Assembly: GCA_035235625.1 (NCBI GenBank)
Contig: CP141142.1
Location: 25,306,995 to 25,370,994 of the forward strand
Reading direction: 5' to 3'
DNA: 64,000 nt
Source: Saururus chinensis
Taxonomy: Eukaryota; Streptophyta; Magnoliopsida; Piperales; Saururaceae
The translations under genes were made by a program, and so were the position numbers. Under the pieces are notes generated by a model. The model was not told where the DNA came from and made no database searches. It saw only the letters and a list, made by a program, of their open reading frames with translations. Each line of letters opens with the position of its first letter. Within the stretch, counting starts at the first letter, position 1. Shown here piece after piece: positions 24,286-35,480 of the stretch.

Positions 24286-24740
24286 CACTACAAAAAAAAT
24301 GATTATTAGTAGCGTTTTATAAACACTGCAAAAAGTCCATTAAGCGCCGCTATTACAATTAGTAGCACTTTTCATAGTGCCCCTGGAAAAAGTGACGCCA
24401 AACATTATTAGCGGTATTTTTTGCGGCGCTTTATTAAAGTGTTGCGTCTATTTGATTTTTCAGTTCATTTAGCGGCGCTTTTAAAAAGCGCCGCTAAATA
24501 GTTTTTAGAAAATTTAAAAAATAAAGATAGATTAGTAACGGCACTTCATTAAAGCGCCGCTAATAGTTTTTTTAAAAACTTAAAATTAGTAGCGGCGCTT
24601 GCTTCTAATTAGTAGCGGCGCCGCTAAAAGTTTTTAAATTTAAAAAAATTAGTTGTGGTGCCTCTTAGAAGCACCGCAAAAAGTTTTTAAATTAAAAAAA
24701 TATATTAGCGGCGCTTCTCAGAAGCGCCACTAATTGTTGT
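24286..24740. repeat. Left terminal and subterminal repeats of the CACTA element
   Basis: CACTACAAAA terminus followed by about ten copies of a TAGCGGCGCTT word in both orientations, spaced by A/T-rich DNA. In En/Spm such subterminal motifs bind the element's regulatory protein; here this role is inferred from position only. Confidence 0.85.
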
Positions 24741-25124
24741 CTTTAAAAAAAATGAAATACCAGTTGAAAATTTTAAAACCCGGATTTTATAGCATATATA
24801 ATTTTATTAAAATTAAAAAATATTAAAAAAATATTTTACCTCTTTGACTTCTTCCACAGCAATAAACAACTGAAAGTTGAATGTGGCTATAAACAGGTTT
24901 GCCATTAGAAATTTAAATACATGCCATCTAAATGAACATGTAAAATGAAACAGCCAAGGTATCTCTCGAAAACCAATTTGACCAACCAGACCAAATTGAG
25001 TGTCAAATCCAAGTTTTCATATATATAACTTAAAAATCAGAATGGAGAATCAGTTGAAATCCTACAAGAAAATGCACAGGGAGAAACATACAAGCACATG
25101 CAACTTTTGCAATTGAATATACCT

Positions 25125-25200
25125 GCTTAATTGTATTTCTGAGATGCATTCCTGCTTGGCCAAGTTCACGACGACTTCCTGTTGATGAAGCAATTTCCAT
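25125..25200 (-). pseudogene. Candidate captured exon (unidentified)
   Basis: The minus strand reads MEIASSTGSRRELGQAGMHL and then RNTIKQ up to a donor-like CAG|GTATATTC. The frame is open and ends at a good splice site, but I do not recognise the protein. It lies inside the CACTA element, like the other exon-like pieces on the same strand. Confidence 0.35.
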
Positions 25201-25740
25201 GTATACTCAACAAAGTTGCAAAGATGCTTGTGAAAATTTCTTAAATTTATCACAATTATGCCATAAATCAGACCTCTACAACATAAGGAGTACATTGCGA
25301 TCAAACAACATAGCATGAAGAAATAAGAATGAATACTCGACATGAAGTATGATGCACTACATACTGAGGAAGCAATTACTACCTGCTAATGCACTTACCG
25401 GACAAAGTACTAATGACATTAAAAAGCCAAGAGATAGTCTCAAATCCAACTATCGTTACCTGGTATGGTCTCTTGCTTCTAAAGGGCTTCAGCACACATC
25501 ACATTATCACCTTTCATTTTATGCTACCTAGCGTATAAACCCCATATATCCTCTCCTTTACCACTTCGGACAATCTGTCATAAAGTAACAAATGGAAAGG
25601 TATGCAAAAGAGAAGTTGACGTCCATAACGCACTCTAAGCACATAAACAATCCTCAAATTTCTTAAAAAAGGCCACATGAAACTCAAAACTCATCCTTCA
25701 TCATATCAGCAAGGAAAAATTGTAAAAAGTACTTGTGTAC

Positions 25741-26018
25741 CTGCTGCAGGACCTTCCCAAGTGAGTCCATTAACATCTCAACCTCTCTTCCGTTTGCCAT
25801 TCCAAATTTAGAAAAGCCTAAGGCACTAATATTGGTAGCCAGAGAATCAGATGGATTATTTTCTTTCACATAATCAGAACTTTCAGTGACAGCAGACACA
25901 GGTAAACTCGTCCTCGAGGCTTTCAGCTCCATCTCAACTATCAGCCTCTCCAATAATTTAGCATCTATTTCTTTATTGTTAGTCAACTTTAACACCATTC
26001 CAATAGCTTCAAGAGCCT
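25741..26018 (-). pseudogene. Candidate captured exon, 92 codons (unidentified host gene)
   Basis: On the minus strand an acceptor TTTTCTGCAG is followed by an open frame (ALEAIGMVLKLTNNKEIDAK ... GREVEMLMDSLGKVLQQ) and a donor CAG|GTACAC. Composition and clean splice borders suggest a real exon taken from a host gene. No domain is recognised; it is helical and charged. Being inside the CACTA borders, it is best explained as gene capture. Confidence 0.5.
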
Positions 26019-26080
26019 GCAGAAAACAGCCATTGTTATTTTCAGCAAATTTAGAAATAATCATCATCTCTACTAACTGG

Positions 26081-26455
26081 TATTATGGATTACCATAATT
26101 AGATATTTATTAGGAAGTTTCTTACTTTGTGATTCATTAGGCAGTCTTTTATTTTTCAGGCAGTTTCCTATTATAGGTATAGGATTTGATTAATGGAGAT
26201 TCATGTAATAAAGCCTTATTAGGCTTAGATTAAAGGCCTAGGCCCATAAAGGGGCCAAAATTATGTAAAGGGAGATATCCCTCTTTTTGGACTAAGCAGA
26301 AATTAACCCTTAATCTCCCTTCCTTCTCCCCTGCCTTCCCTCTTCTCTGGCTCTTCTCTCGTCCCTGTTGAGGTTCAGACCAACAGAGTTTTCTCCCCTC
26401 CTTGCATCACACTTTCTCCATTGACTTGCCTGTGTAAAACTTGGGGTTTACAACA
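26081..26455. repeat. Solo LTR (375 bp) inside the CACTA element
   Basis: The 5-bp word ACTGG is present immediately before (26076-26080) and after (26456-26460) the segment. The segment begins TATTATGG, explained by TGTT with one G-to-A change, and ends TTTACAACA, giving the TGTT/AACA ends of many LTRs. A pyrimidine-rich stretch and a GTAATAAAGC word lie inside. No internal retroelement sequence is present. A copia-type LTR is most likely. Confidence 0.6.
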
Positions 26456-27211
26456 ACTGGGTTCAATAAGAGGCTATAAGGGACCAATCCCACTCGATCA
26501 TATGACCACATTAACATTCAAACCATTTCTTTGGCTGTCTTCTCTCACAAACTCTATCCACATTCATCATGGCTTTCCTTTGCCATTAATCAAATATCAC
26601 ACATTAATAAATTAAGCAATTATGAATCAAATATCACACATTAATAAATTAAAATTTTCTAAATCCAACTGGCAACAAAGGTAAGTGATATATGATAGAT
26701 AAAAACAGAATCTATTTTGTCTTAAAGGTGCACATACAAGGCAGCAACCTCCCTGTTGGGGTCCTCTTATCTTTCAGCAGCAGAAAGGTGCACGTACAGC
26801 TTGTAGGGGTCCAGATTTTTTTTTCTAGGAAAGAATGCATGACTTCTAGAACTGCCAGTAGTTGCAATTGCAACCTCCCTGTTGTTGCAAGTTTAAGAAA
26901 TCCTTATGAAGCTCATAATCAACTTGGTTATAGAGGAGAGACAGTCTGGACCAGTATAGATTAAAAAGTTCCAGACATAGACTTATAGATGTGACAAATA
27001 CCCAGAATATTAAGTTTCACAGTGCTTTGAATGAAGACAATAATGCATGCCTGTATTTTTTAGTCTTTTAGCTGGGGCTCATGAGCAAAGAATGATAGAC
27101 AGTTAATGTTCAAAATTTGATCTAAATGCATAGACAAAAGCAGGGAAGTATAAAAAAGGTAAAAGCTATATAGCGCATCTGTCTTAATGTCTGGAAAGAT
27201 ATTTTCCTTAC

Positions 27212-27301
27212 TGGTACTAAATGATCAGGTATGACAGGTCTAGATTGTTCATTTGCCAAGAGGTGCACAATATGCTCCCTTTGATTGGCAACATTGTCTT
27301 T
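27212..27301 (-). pseudogene. Captured callose synthase exon (GSL8/GSL10-like)
   Basis: The minus strand has acceptor GGACAG, then exactly 30 codons (KDNVANQREHIVHLLANEQS followed by RPVIPDHLVP), then donor GTAAGG. The QKDNVxNQREHxVHLLANEQSR block is characteristic of plant callose synthases (1,3-beta-glucan synthases), near the N-terminal cytosolic region, and is closest to the CalS9/CalS10 type. One exon of a roughly 1900-residue protein is retained, so it encodes nothing useful alone. It lies inside the CACTA element. Confidence 0.75.
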
Positions 27302-27360
27302 CTGTCCCAAAGTAGAAACAAATATTCTAGTATATTCAAACACAAAAGAGTAAATGCAAC

Positions 27361-27442
27361 CAGTAAGTCTAGCAAATGAGAGAGAGGGAATGGCATCTGA
27401 AGGTTGAATGTCAAAGCTTATTCTCTCTGTTTCATTATCAAT
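27361..27442 (-). pseudogene. Candidate captured exon upstream of the callose synthase exon
   Basis: The minus strand has a strong acceptor (TTTTTTACAG at 27443-27452) followed by IDNETERISFDIQPSDAIPS and LSFARLT, then a donor-like G|GTTGC. Origin not recognised; it does not obviously fit the callose synthase protein next to it. Confidence 0.35.
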
Positions 27443-28555
27443 CTGTAAAAAATTATCAAAATTAGCTCAGTTCCATCCACCAACACAGGTTTGTTTGACA
27501 CTACATAGAAGGAAGAAAGTATGTGCCTTTGCAAGGTATAGCTGAGCATAATATGCCTCATTAACTCTTTTAGTAACTCAAACTAGATGTACTTGTAAAA
27601 AGCAAATCCATATAGGAACAATATTTAGGTAAAAAGTAACCAGTTGTATAGAAAATATAAAATTTCATTACTTATTTAATGTGATGGACTTACAGCATAT
27701 CCCATCTTCTCACTCATGCCCTTACATATGAACTTTGTAATTAGTCAATTACTTTTTTAAAATATTTAAAAAAATAAAATCTGACCCACATCTGTAACGT
27801 GGTTCATCACCTATCAAATTAATCTCACGACACAAGTGAACTGCATGTATGAAGTCATGCTTTCTTTCTGAGTCATTTAATCGATCTATGTCCGACAACA
27901 TCAGGGATCATATATGCATTCATGCATGCATAATACACTGTTATATTTTACATTTAATAATTAATCAACTATTTTAAGCAAACCCCCCAATTGTCATCCA
28001 CATCCAAGAATTCCTTTTTTGTTATTTTAAATTAAAAAAATATAATTTGATCATACAAGGAAGTGAAAATGTAGTTGGGTCTTGTTTTATCTAAAAGTAA
28101 CCTGATACCTATTAAAAAATGCTAAACAAGCTCGATATGAACTGCTTATACCAAACCCTCACTTGATCCAATTATAGTTGACTCATTTACAATAATTTTA
28201 TTTTTTAATTATTTATTTAAAAATCACTAATGACATATAAAAAAATATAAAAATTTAAAATAATTATTTATTAATTTATATATCTTACCCATCAAAGAAT
28301 ATTAAGATTTATTATATATTATAATACAAAAAAATAAAAGAAAATATTTATAATAACTTTATTTGGGTCGGGTTGGGTTGCGTCACCTAAAACCCAAATT
28401 GTATAGCTATTCGGGTTTTATCGTATACCACACTCAAGAGATAACCCTTCGAGGAAGGTTTACAGTTGTTATAGTTATATGTGATTGAGTAAAAAAGTCA
28501 TTTGTATCTAAATTTTTAATTTTTATAATTACTTTCTATTTTGATAATTACTAGC

Positions 28556-29480
28556 TCTCAGAATTTTTATTAGTAGATGAAATTATATAATTATTTAAAC
28601 TTTTTTGTATTTATTTTTCATAATAAGGTTATTTTTTAAGTTTTCTAAATATTTGAATTGGGTCATGTTTAGGTGTGTATGGATTAGGTTGACAAATTAT
28701 TATTTCTAAAATATAAACATATTTGGGCTTTAAATAACCTAACCCGAGCTCGACTACCTGACTTTCTCAGCTAACATCGAGTGTTGATAACAATGCCTCT
28801 GATTTAGTGTCATTGGCATTCAAATTTTATTGCCCCATTAATAAACATAAGTAGCACATGTCATAGAAGAATCGAACATGTCCCAACCCTAATAATTGGC
28901 ATGGGTTTAATGCTCTAAATTCAACCTAAATAATTATTCGAATCAGGTTTAGGATTTATGTGTGATCCAACTCAAACCAATTAAACTTATCAAATATAGT
29001 TTTATATTTTCATTTTGAAATTAACCCAATAAATTTTTATTATGTAAGTTATTTAAACTTTTTATTTATTTATTTATTTTTATAATAAAGTTATTTTTTA
29101 TGTTTTTCAAATATTGGAATTGGGTCATGTTTAAGTATGCATGAATTATATCGATAACCCAACTCAAGCTCGACAACTTGACTTTCTCACTAACGTTGAG
29201 TGTTAATAACAATACATTTGATTTAGTGTCATATGCATTTCAATTTTATTGCGCCATTTAGGGAAACAAACATCACGTCATAGATAAACTAGGCCCCACC
29301 CAAGCCTGTGGGTTAGTTTAGTTTTCTAAATTCAACTTGATTCAAATCGTTCATGATTTATATGTGATCCCACTCAATACAATTAAAGATATGTTTTATA
29401 TTTTCATTTTGAAATTAACCCATTAAAAGTTTATTATGAAAGTAATTTTTTTACAAAGATAAAAAATATGTTTTAAAAAA
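28556..29480. repeat. ~460-bp diverged tandem duplication within the CACTA element
   Basis: GAATTGGGTCATGTTTA occurs at about 28655 and 29117, and the flanking blocks match in order: TTATTTTTTA upstream; GCTCGAC, CTGACTTTCTCA / TTGACTTTCTCA, GATTTAGTGTCAT, and later TTATATTTTCATTTTGAAAT downstream. Copies are about 80 percent alike by eye, so the duplication is old. Confidence 0.75.
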
Positions 29481-29869
29481 TTAAAAATTAGTAATTTAGG
29501 TTACGTTATGACTATTTAGGTTGGGATCAAGCTTAATTAATTGGCCTATTCATTAGGTAGTGTTAGAGTTACTATTTCTTAAATGGTATCGGGTTTACTA
29601 AAATCTGATGACATCCATGACTAGGTAATTTTATTTAAATATATAAAACACCACATAATTGTACTCATTCTTTTAATTAACTTAACCTAAAATGATCTAT
29701 ATATATACATATATAAAGGTAAGCATTAAGTGTAACCCTCATATTTGTCTCAATTAATATTGTTAGTATGATAAAATTACTGTGCACACAACACGTGTAA
29801 ATTTTATATTTTTTGTGACTCAAACCAAGATATTATTAATGCATAAATTTTATACAAAAATTAAAAAAA

Positions 29870-30212
29870 ACTTAGTGGCGCTTTGCAATAAAGCGTCGGT
29901 GATTATATTATATTAGTGGCGTTTTCCGCCAAAGCGCCGGTAATGATATTGTTTATTATTATTTAAAAAAATAGGGCTAAATTATTTAGCGGCGCTTCGG
30001 ATAAAGCACCGCGGATGATAGATTAGCAGTGGCGCTTTACATAAAAGCGCCGTTAATATTATTTTAATAGCGTTGCTTTTCATAAAAGTGTCGTTGATAT
30101 ATTGATTATTAGCAGCACTTTCTTAAAAGTGCTGCTGATAGTTAATTATTACTGGCACTTACTTATAAGCGCCGCTATTTATGTGTCGTTGTTGCTCGAC
30201 TTTCTCGTAGTG
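29870..30212. repeat. Right subterminal and terminal repeats of the CACTA element
   Basis: Repeated AGTGGCGCTTT and AAAGCGCCG words in both orientations, ending with TTTCTCGTAGTG. They match the word content of the left end. Confidence 0.85.
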
Positions 30213-30215
30213 TAG

Positions 30216-30370
30216 AGAACGGACAATACAATTTCCAGAGGACGGATGAGAGAATTGAAAGAGGATGGAGGACCAAATCGTCGGAGGTCGGAGGAGACAA
30301 TCACCAAAGGGCAGAAGAGAGAATCATTGGAAGATGGAGAACCAAATTGTCGGAGGAAGAAAAAAATTTG
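30216..30370. repeat. ~60-bp tandem repeats continuing from the left side of the CACTA insertion
   Basis: Units like GAGAATT..AAGAGGATGGAGGA followed by CCAAATCGTCGGAGG occur two or three times here. A matching GAGAATCGCCGAAGGATGGA unit lies at 24252-24276, directly left of the CACTA element. The CACTA therefore inserted into this repeat, and 24100-24285 and 30216-30420 were once contiguous. Confidence 0.7.
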
Positions 30371-30429
30371 AGATTTGATTTGAAATTGATAAGAGGAATA
30401 GAGCTAATAGGATTTACCTAAGGGTGGGT

Positions 30430-33334
30430 ATTTTCATCCATTTACACAACAACTACCGTTAATGACGTTTTATGGTAAGTAAATTTGTAAAACGAGGTTT
30501 AGTATAAACAGAGCATTAAAAGCCCTTACTGCCCATTAAGTCCCTCTCTCTCTCACGTGACAGCAGGCCAAAATGAAAAAAAAGGATCATACCCTTCCCC
30601 CAATCTCCTCTCCTCTCATCAATCCTTCCATTTATTACTCTCTCATTCACATATCCACCTAGTGATCCGAGCCAAATTTGCATACAGATGTGTGCACGCT
30701 GAAAGGCTGATTTAAGTATAGGGATTGGCGATTGATGGTTGCTGATGAGTCTACTCCTTGTTTATGAAGCTTTGGTATTCTCCTACATAATTGTTTACAA
30801 GGTATTTGCATTTAACCTTGATTTATGTAGTAATTAATGTAAAGAACGTGATGATTTCAATGGAGAATATCCTTGGATTTGAAAGCTAATAAGGTCAGTT
30901 CTTATTCTATTTGAGTTTGTTATTATATCAAATCAATATATATTTAATTGAATGATTTATAACTTACATATGCAATTTCACTTAATAAAAAGGGTCACCA
31001 ACAACTCACCAATAGCAATGGCTAATAGTTAGCATCTACCGATTTAGCCGATACTAGTATACATTATCTATGTCTATTTAAAAATGATCACTAATAGTCA
31101 CTATCTACGATCGCTAAATGCTTTAGTGTCGCTATTTATACATTATCTGCGAGGGCTGAATAAAGCCATCGCTGATCATCCCTCCACGAGCACTAAGTGC
31201 TTGTATACGGTTGTGTAATGGATAGCTACATGAGGTTGTCGCTACTGTTTCCGGTACAGACAGCGACGGCTGAATGGTACATATTTTGCGGCGGTCTCAA
31301 CCGTCGCAGATAATCCACATTAGCCATTGCTCACGATTCATTCCCCCCTGACGTTTTCCCTCTCCCTACCCTTCCGTGCCCAATTTCCCCCTCTTCCCTC
31401 CCCCTCCCGTCCCACAATTCTGCCCTTTTCCTCCCCCATTTCTCCTCTTCCTCGCTGAAACACTTCACTTATCCTCCCCATCAACCTCCCCCGATCCCGA
31501 CGCCCCTGGGAGGCTGACGACTTGAGTAGGGGAGAGGCAGACCTCGTGTCTGCACAAGACAAAGCAGGGCCCTTTTCCACCCAACCCAAAATCATCCTCC
31601 CCCTCTCGTTCTAGCCCTACTCCGTTGATCTGGCCCTTAAATTCTCTCCACTGACCGGTGGCCGATGGCATGAGCAGGAAGAAGTCGTACACGTCCAGGA
31701 AGGGCAAGCGATAGAGCGCTAGCCCAAGAGTTCTCTCGTGTCACCATCGTCCGTCGGCCTTCCCCCACCACAACAGCCGCCTTTCCCCATTCTTTCGTCC
31801 TGGAGCTCTGGGTTTGCAATCAATTTTTATTTTTCTTCCTTTTTCATACAGTCGTCTCTTCCCCAAATCCCAGAGGCGATTTGATGTCTTTGCAGTCTTT
31901 CGCAAATCCCAGAGGCAGATATCCTGTGGTGAGTTTGATGAAGTTCACTATGAATGATGTGCTTATCACATGTCGAGGTGCATCTAATGATGCTTGTTAT
32001 ACTAGCTTAGTTATGGTCTTGCTCGAATTTACCATACTTGGCGTGTACTCTTTTTTCGTTGGACAGGAAGCTATGTAAAGGCCCTGTGTGGAGGCTAGTG
32101 TATGTGTTATTTTGAAGTTAAATTGTAGATTTGACTTGCTTGCAGTTTTCATTATTTGAATTATCAGCAATACATTAAATAGGGAATGTTTATTATGTAT
32201 GCTGCAGTCATTCTTTTATTGACTTGATTAAATAGCCAGAATTATTTATCAGTTTTCACATTTTGGAATGGTCATTGATTCCTGAATGGGTGTGCTTCAC
32301 ACCGGGAATGAGTAATGTGTTCACTTTTTTCCATATTTTCTCCATATGGAAAAAAGTGACTACAGAAAATTGATAGGCTTTGAAAATCTGATTTTCTTTT
32401 TGTTTAATTATTTCTATTTCTTTATTTGGAAAATTTTTGATATGACTTTTGCTGGTTGACCCATTTATAATGTGAAAGTAGCGAGAGACTATGTTTCAAA
32501 GATTTTATAAGGGTAGATTTTACTTTGGAGAACGTTTGGAAGCTTCCACTGGTTTTGATGCTAACGTCGGCACGGTACGGTATATATATTTTAATTGGAC
32601 TTCATTAAGGCCTGTAAAAATGCATATGATGATTCTGCATAATGTTGATTACAGCTACATGCTGGTATTGCAGGACTGGTTGCTGCTAAGGTTCCTATGT
32701 TTGTCAACAAGCCCGATGGAAGTACATACCTTGCTCTTTGCTATTTTAATTTTACTTTGCATAAATAGATAGGAACTATCATGACAATAAGATTATATTA
32801 AATACTGCTTGACTTTAATAAAAACAAGAATTTTCATTCCTCTTTATTAATTACAGCTACATGAATAGAAGTCTCCTGATGCAGTATTTAGTTGAGAACA
32901 ACTTTTGTTAGTTGCATATGCCAGGCAAAAATGTGCTCCAAGTAATTTCATTGTTTGGAAAACTTGTTTTCTGTAATTACTTAAGTGTTGCGTTGTAACA
33001 CTAGTAACTATGCCAATTTGTTCTTCTGCCAAAAAGGTATTTATGTTTAGTTAGTAGAGTGTGTTAAGCCTTCCCCCATTCCATATATAAAATAAATTTG
33101 CAGAATTTAGCTTATGGATCGCTCTAACACATATTTTCTTTGGAAAAATATTTTTTTCATCTGCCTTAAGGAAGCAGTAATGCATAGTAGCAAATACATG
33201 TTCAGGATGGAGTATTGATCTCTCCTGCGAGTTGAAATGGGTTACTGTTCAGGTAATTGAAGTTAATTCTTTCTAGAGATCATTTACTGCATGGTTTTCT
33301 TCAAATTATGATTTATTATCCATTTCATGTGCAG
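30430..33334. other. Non-coding DNA with transposon-like subterminal repeats and a pyrimidine-rich block
   Basis: About 30990-31330 holds scattered GCGACGGCTGAA / AACCGTCGCAG words of the type seen at DNA transposon ends. About 31335-31460 is a CCCTCT-rich tract that looks like a plant 5' UTR or promoter. AAATCCCAGAGGC is repeated at 31864 and 31902. A short exon-like piece near 32678-32725 (GLVAAKVPMFVNKPDGS after TTGCAG) is not recognised. Confidence 0.4.
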
Positions 33335-33740
33335 TGCCATTGACCAATTCAGAAAGCAATTTGCTAATCTTAAGGAAAATGGTGGTAAAAGTGGACCAGT
33401 AATTCCATTAGACAGGAAGCACGATTCCTTCCCAATGTATTGTTTCTCCTATTCTGTATTTGTGATCATATATTTATCTGCAAGTGAAGAGTATGTATGC
33501 CTGGCATTACTTGTTTCTTGTTTTATCAGAAGATCCACAATCGTCCATTCAAACACAATTCCTCCTAAAGAACAACCAGCAGTGGCTTCCTGCAAAGATC
33601 AGCAAAGAATTCAGCAAACACTAGAAGTAGCATCACATAAAATTTCTAGGATACTGCTGATGGTCTTTCTGCAAATCTGTCAAGGACTTGGCAGGCACCA
33701 AATATGATTTCTGTGGGTGGAACAGATGAAGGGAAATAAA
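33335..33740 (+). pseudogene. TDY-class MAP kinase C-terminal exon fragment
   Basis: After an acceptor GTGCAG the plus strand reads AIDQFRKQFANLKENGGKSG then PVIPLDRKHDSFP up to a GT at 33437. After a second acceptor TTATCAG (exon from 33530) it reads RSTIVHSNTIPPKEQPAVAS, then later SANLSRTWQAPNMISV. These blocks belong to the C-terminal extension of plant TDY-type MAP kinases (MPK8/9/15-20 group). The kinase domain itself is missing and the frame is broken after CKDQQR. A non-functional fragment in the same orientation as the next two. Confidence 0.8.
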
Positions 33741-34168
33741 AAATGTAGGATCTTTTATGGTTAATTGAATCATTTTTCTGATTGTTTGAGTATTATAACT
33801 AAATCATTTCAAAGCAGTCAAATATGGATAAGGGCTTCTGCATAGATGTGTTTACAGCTGCTGTGAGCTTGTTGCCTTACGCTGTTCCCTAATCAACTTG
33901 TCCCATATGCAGATGGAAAGAAGAACCCAAGTTATTCAGAGATTGTGAATGTAGTTATATCTAATGTAGGTTTTTTTTTGTTTTTTTGGCTTATTGTAGA
34001 CTAATTATGGTTTGTGCACTTTTGATGGAACCCGGAGCCTCCGGCCAGTTAGGCCTCTGCTTTGATCCTATTGATCGGACTTTTTTGTTTAACACTAGTG
34101 ATCATTTACCATCAATTTAGTAACATATATTTGTTTGAGATTGTGATTTTTGTCTTGTTCATGCACAG

Positions 34169-34322
34169 TGTTGCTATTGAGAGTGTTGTTAACAAGAATG
34201 ATGAGAAATCTCCTGGTGTGGCTGATTCCATGTGCTCTGCCTATGAAATGGCGGTTGTATGGATGCAAAATCAGCTTAGGCTGAACCAGACACAGGATAG
34301 TATCCTGAATTACATCAATGAG
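34169..34322 (+). pseudogene. Aspartic proteinase plant-specific insert (saposin-like) exon fragment
   Basis: An acceptor ATGCACAG leads to [20 protein letters not shown] and [20 protein letters not shown], ending ILNYINE at GAG|GTTG. This is the first half of the saposin-like plant-specific insert of phytepsin-type vacuolar aspartic proteinases, with the splice site where those genes have an intron. The second Cys of the CSACEMAV motif has become Tyr. The protease domain is absent. Confidence 0.82.
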
Positions 34323-34928
34323 GTTGAACCAATCATCAGATAATCCTTCCAGTGGTGACTTTATATACGAGTGGCACGTTCTTTGGTTTTTCAATATTCA
34401 ATGTTGACCAATGTCATTATGTATATTACAGACATCAACGTTCTTTCGCCTATCGTTCTCTACACTGAAAAGCTGGGGACTTTCCCCATTTCTACTAGTA
34501 AGTCGCTTTTCAGAAAATGAATGGGAAAGTTCTTTTTTTTTCTCTGTTGACTTCTTACAAATGTTTGAATACATTTCTTTGTTGATGAACTTGCAGGTCG
34601 GAGTGAATTTCTGGAAGATTCTACAACGCTGGTGAGTAATTTCATTTCTCTTGTTTGGCAATTTTCTTTTCGAGGTTAGTGTGTTGTGTCCTACCTTTGA
34701 GAGTTTTTCATGAGGATGCTTGCCAAATAATACTTGTTTATAAATTTGAAAAGTTTTTAGTAAGAGAGGAGATTGCATATCTGTTCTTATGTTATAGATA
34801 GACAAAATGGCTCATTTTTTAAATGCAACTGATGAGGTGAAGCCTAATTGCAAGCGAATAACGAGATAAAAAAAATTGCCTCTTGTCAATGAGTCAATAT
34901 GGAACTGCTGAAACCAAGCCCAATTGCG

Positions 34929-35480
34929 TCTTTGCATCCCAAGGGTCTTCATTGTCTTCCCTTGTGTCTTTCTGTTGAATAGTATTCACTTAGTGCAGCA
35001 CAACAGATGTTTCTAAACCAAGAGAAGTTAGAAGATCCCACTTCGTATCATTATGCAATATTTTGAGATAACATACTGGCAACAATGGTGATTGTGAATT
35101 CTACTTTATTCCATACCAAAGAAAGGTGAGCTTCTTTACCAATCAAACTAAGGCTTTTCCAGCGGGTAAAAGGAATAAATGCTCAGGTGTGTACACATAT
35201 TGTACTGTTTTTCAGAACCAAGGAAACATGTTTTTCACGCTGTCACGGATAGGCTTAATTATGCAGCAAGGAGGATGTGGTTTCTGGTGAACCCACCTGG
35301 CAAGGCTACCATCCAAATTCAGAACATTGAGGAGTTCACATGGTTGAGCTCAAGTTACTGTCGAGTTCTCAAGCAACTTTGAGTCTCCTTCCATGATAGA
35401 CTACTATTTTTGAACACGTTGGGCAAATGCTGATTCAAATTCGAAGTACCGAAGCCTAAAGTACCTATTTATATTAAGGA
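34929..35480 (+). pseudogene. Galacturonosyltransferase (GAUT1/3/4-like) two-exon fragment
   Basis: Exon 1 (34929-35125): LHPKGLHCLPLCLSVE, stop, YSLSAAQQMFLNQEKLEDPT, SYHYAIF, stop, DNILATMVIVNST up to a donor GGTGAG. Exon 2 from 35216: PRKHVFHAVTDRLNYAARRM, NPPGKATIQIQNIEEFTWLS, YCRVLKQ, then after a one-base shift ESPSMIDYYF and YRSLKYLFIL to about 35480. These are the stem end and the start of the GT8 domain of plant GAUT enzymes, Golgi enzymes of pectin synthesis. Two stops, a frameshift and loss of the catalytic DxD region show it is dead. Confidence 0.85.

Larger units (their letters stand above)
24286..30212. mobile_element. CACTA (En/Spm-type) DNA transposon, 5.9 kb, non-autonomous, carrying host-gene exons
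   Basis: The left end starts CACTACAAAAAA at 24286; the right end finishes TTTCTCGTAGTG at 30212, the inverse of CACTACGAGAAA. A 3-bp TAG flanks both ends (24283-24285 and 30213-30215), the target duplication size of CACTA elements. Both ends carry dense inverted subterminal words (GCGGCGCTT / AAGCGCCGC) at 24310-24740 and 29875-30175. No transposase frame was found. The interior holds minus-strand exon-like sequences, a solo LTR and a ~460-bp tandem duplication. The element is inserted into DNA with repeated GGATGGAGGA-type units present on both sides. Confidence 0.92.

Noticed and set aside
31338..31819. Overlapping minus-strand ORFs rich in Gly, Arg and Glu
   Set aside because: They are the complement of a CCCTCT-rich, UTR-like tract and show no domain or splice logic.
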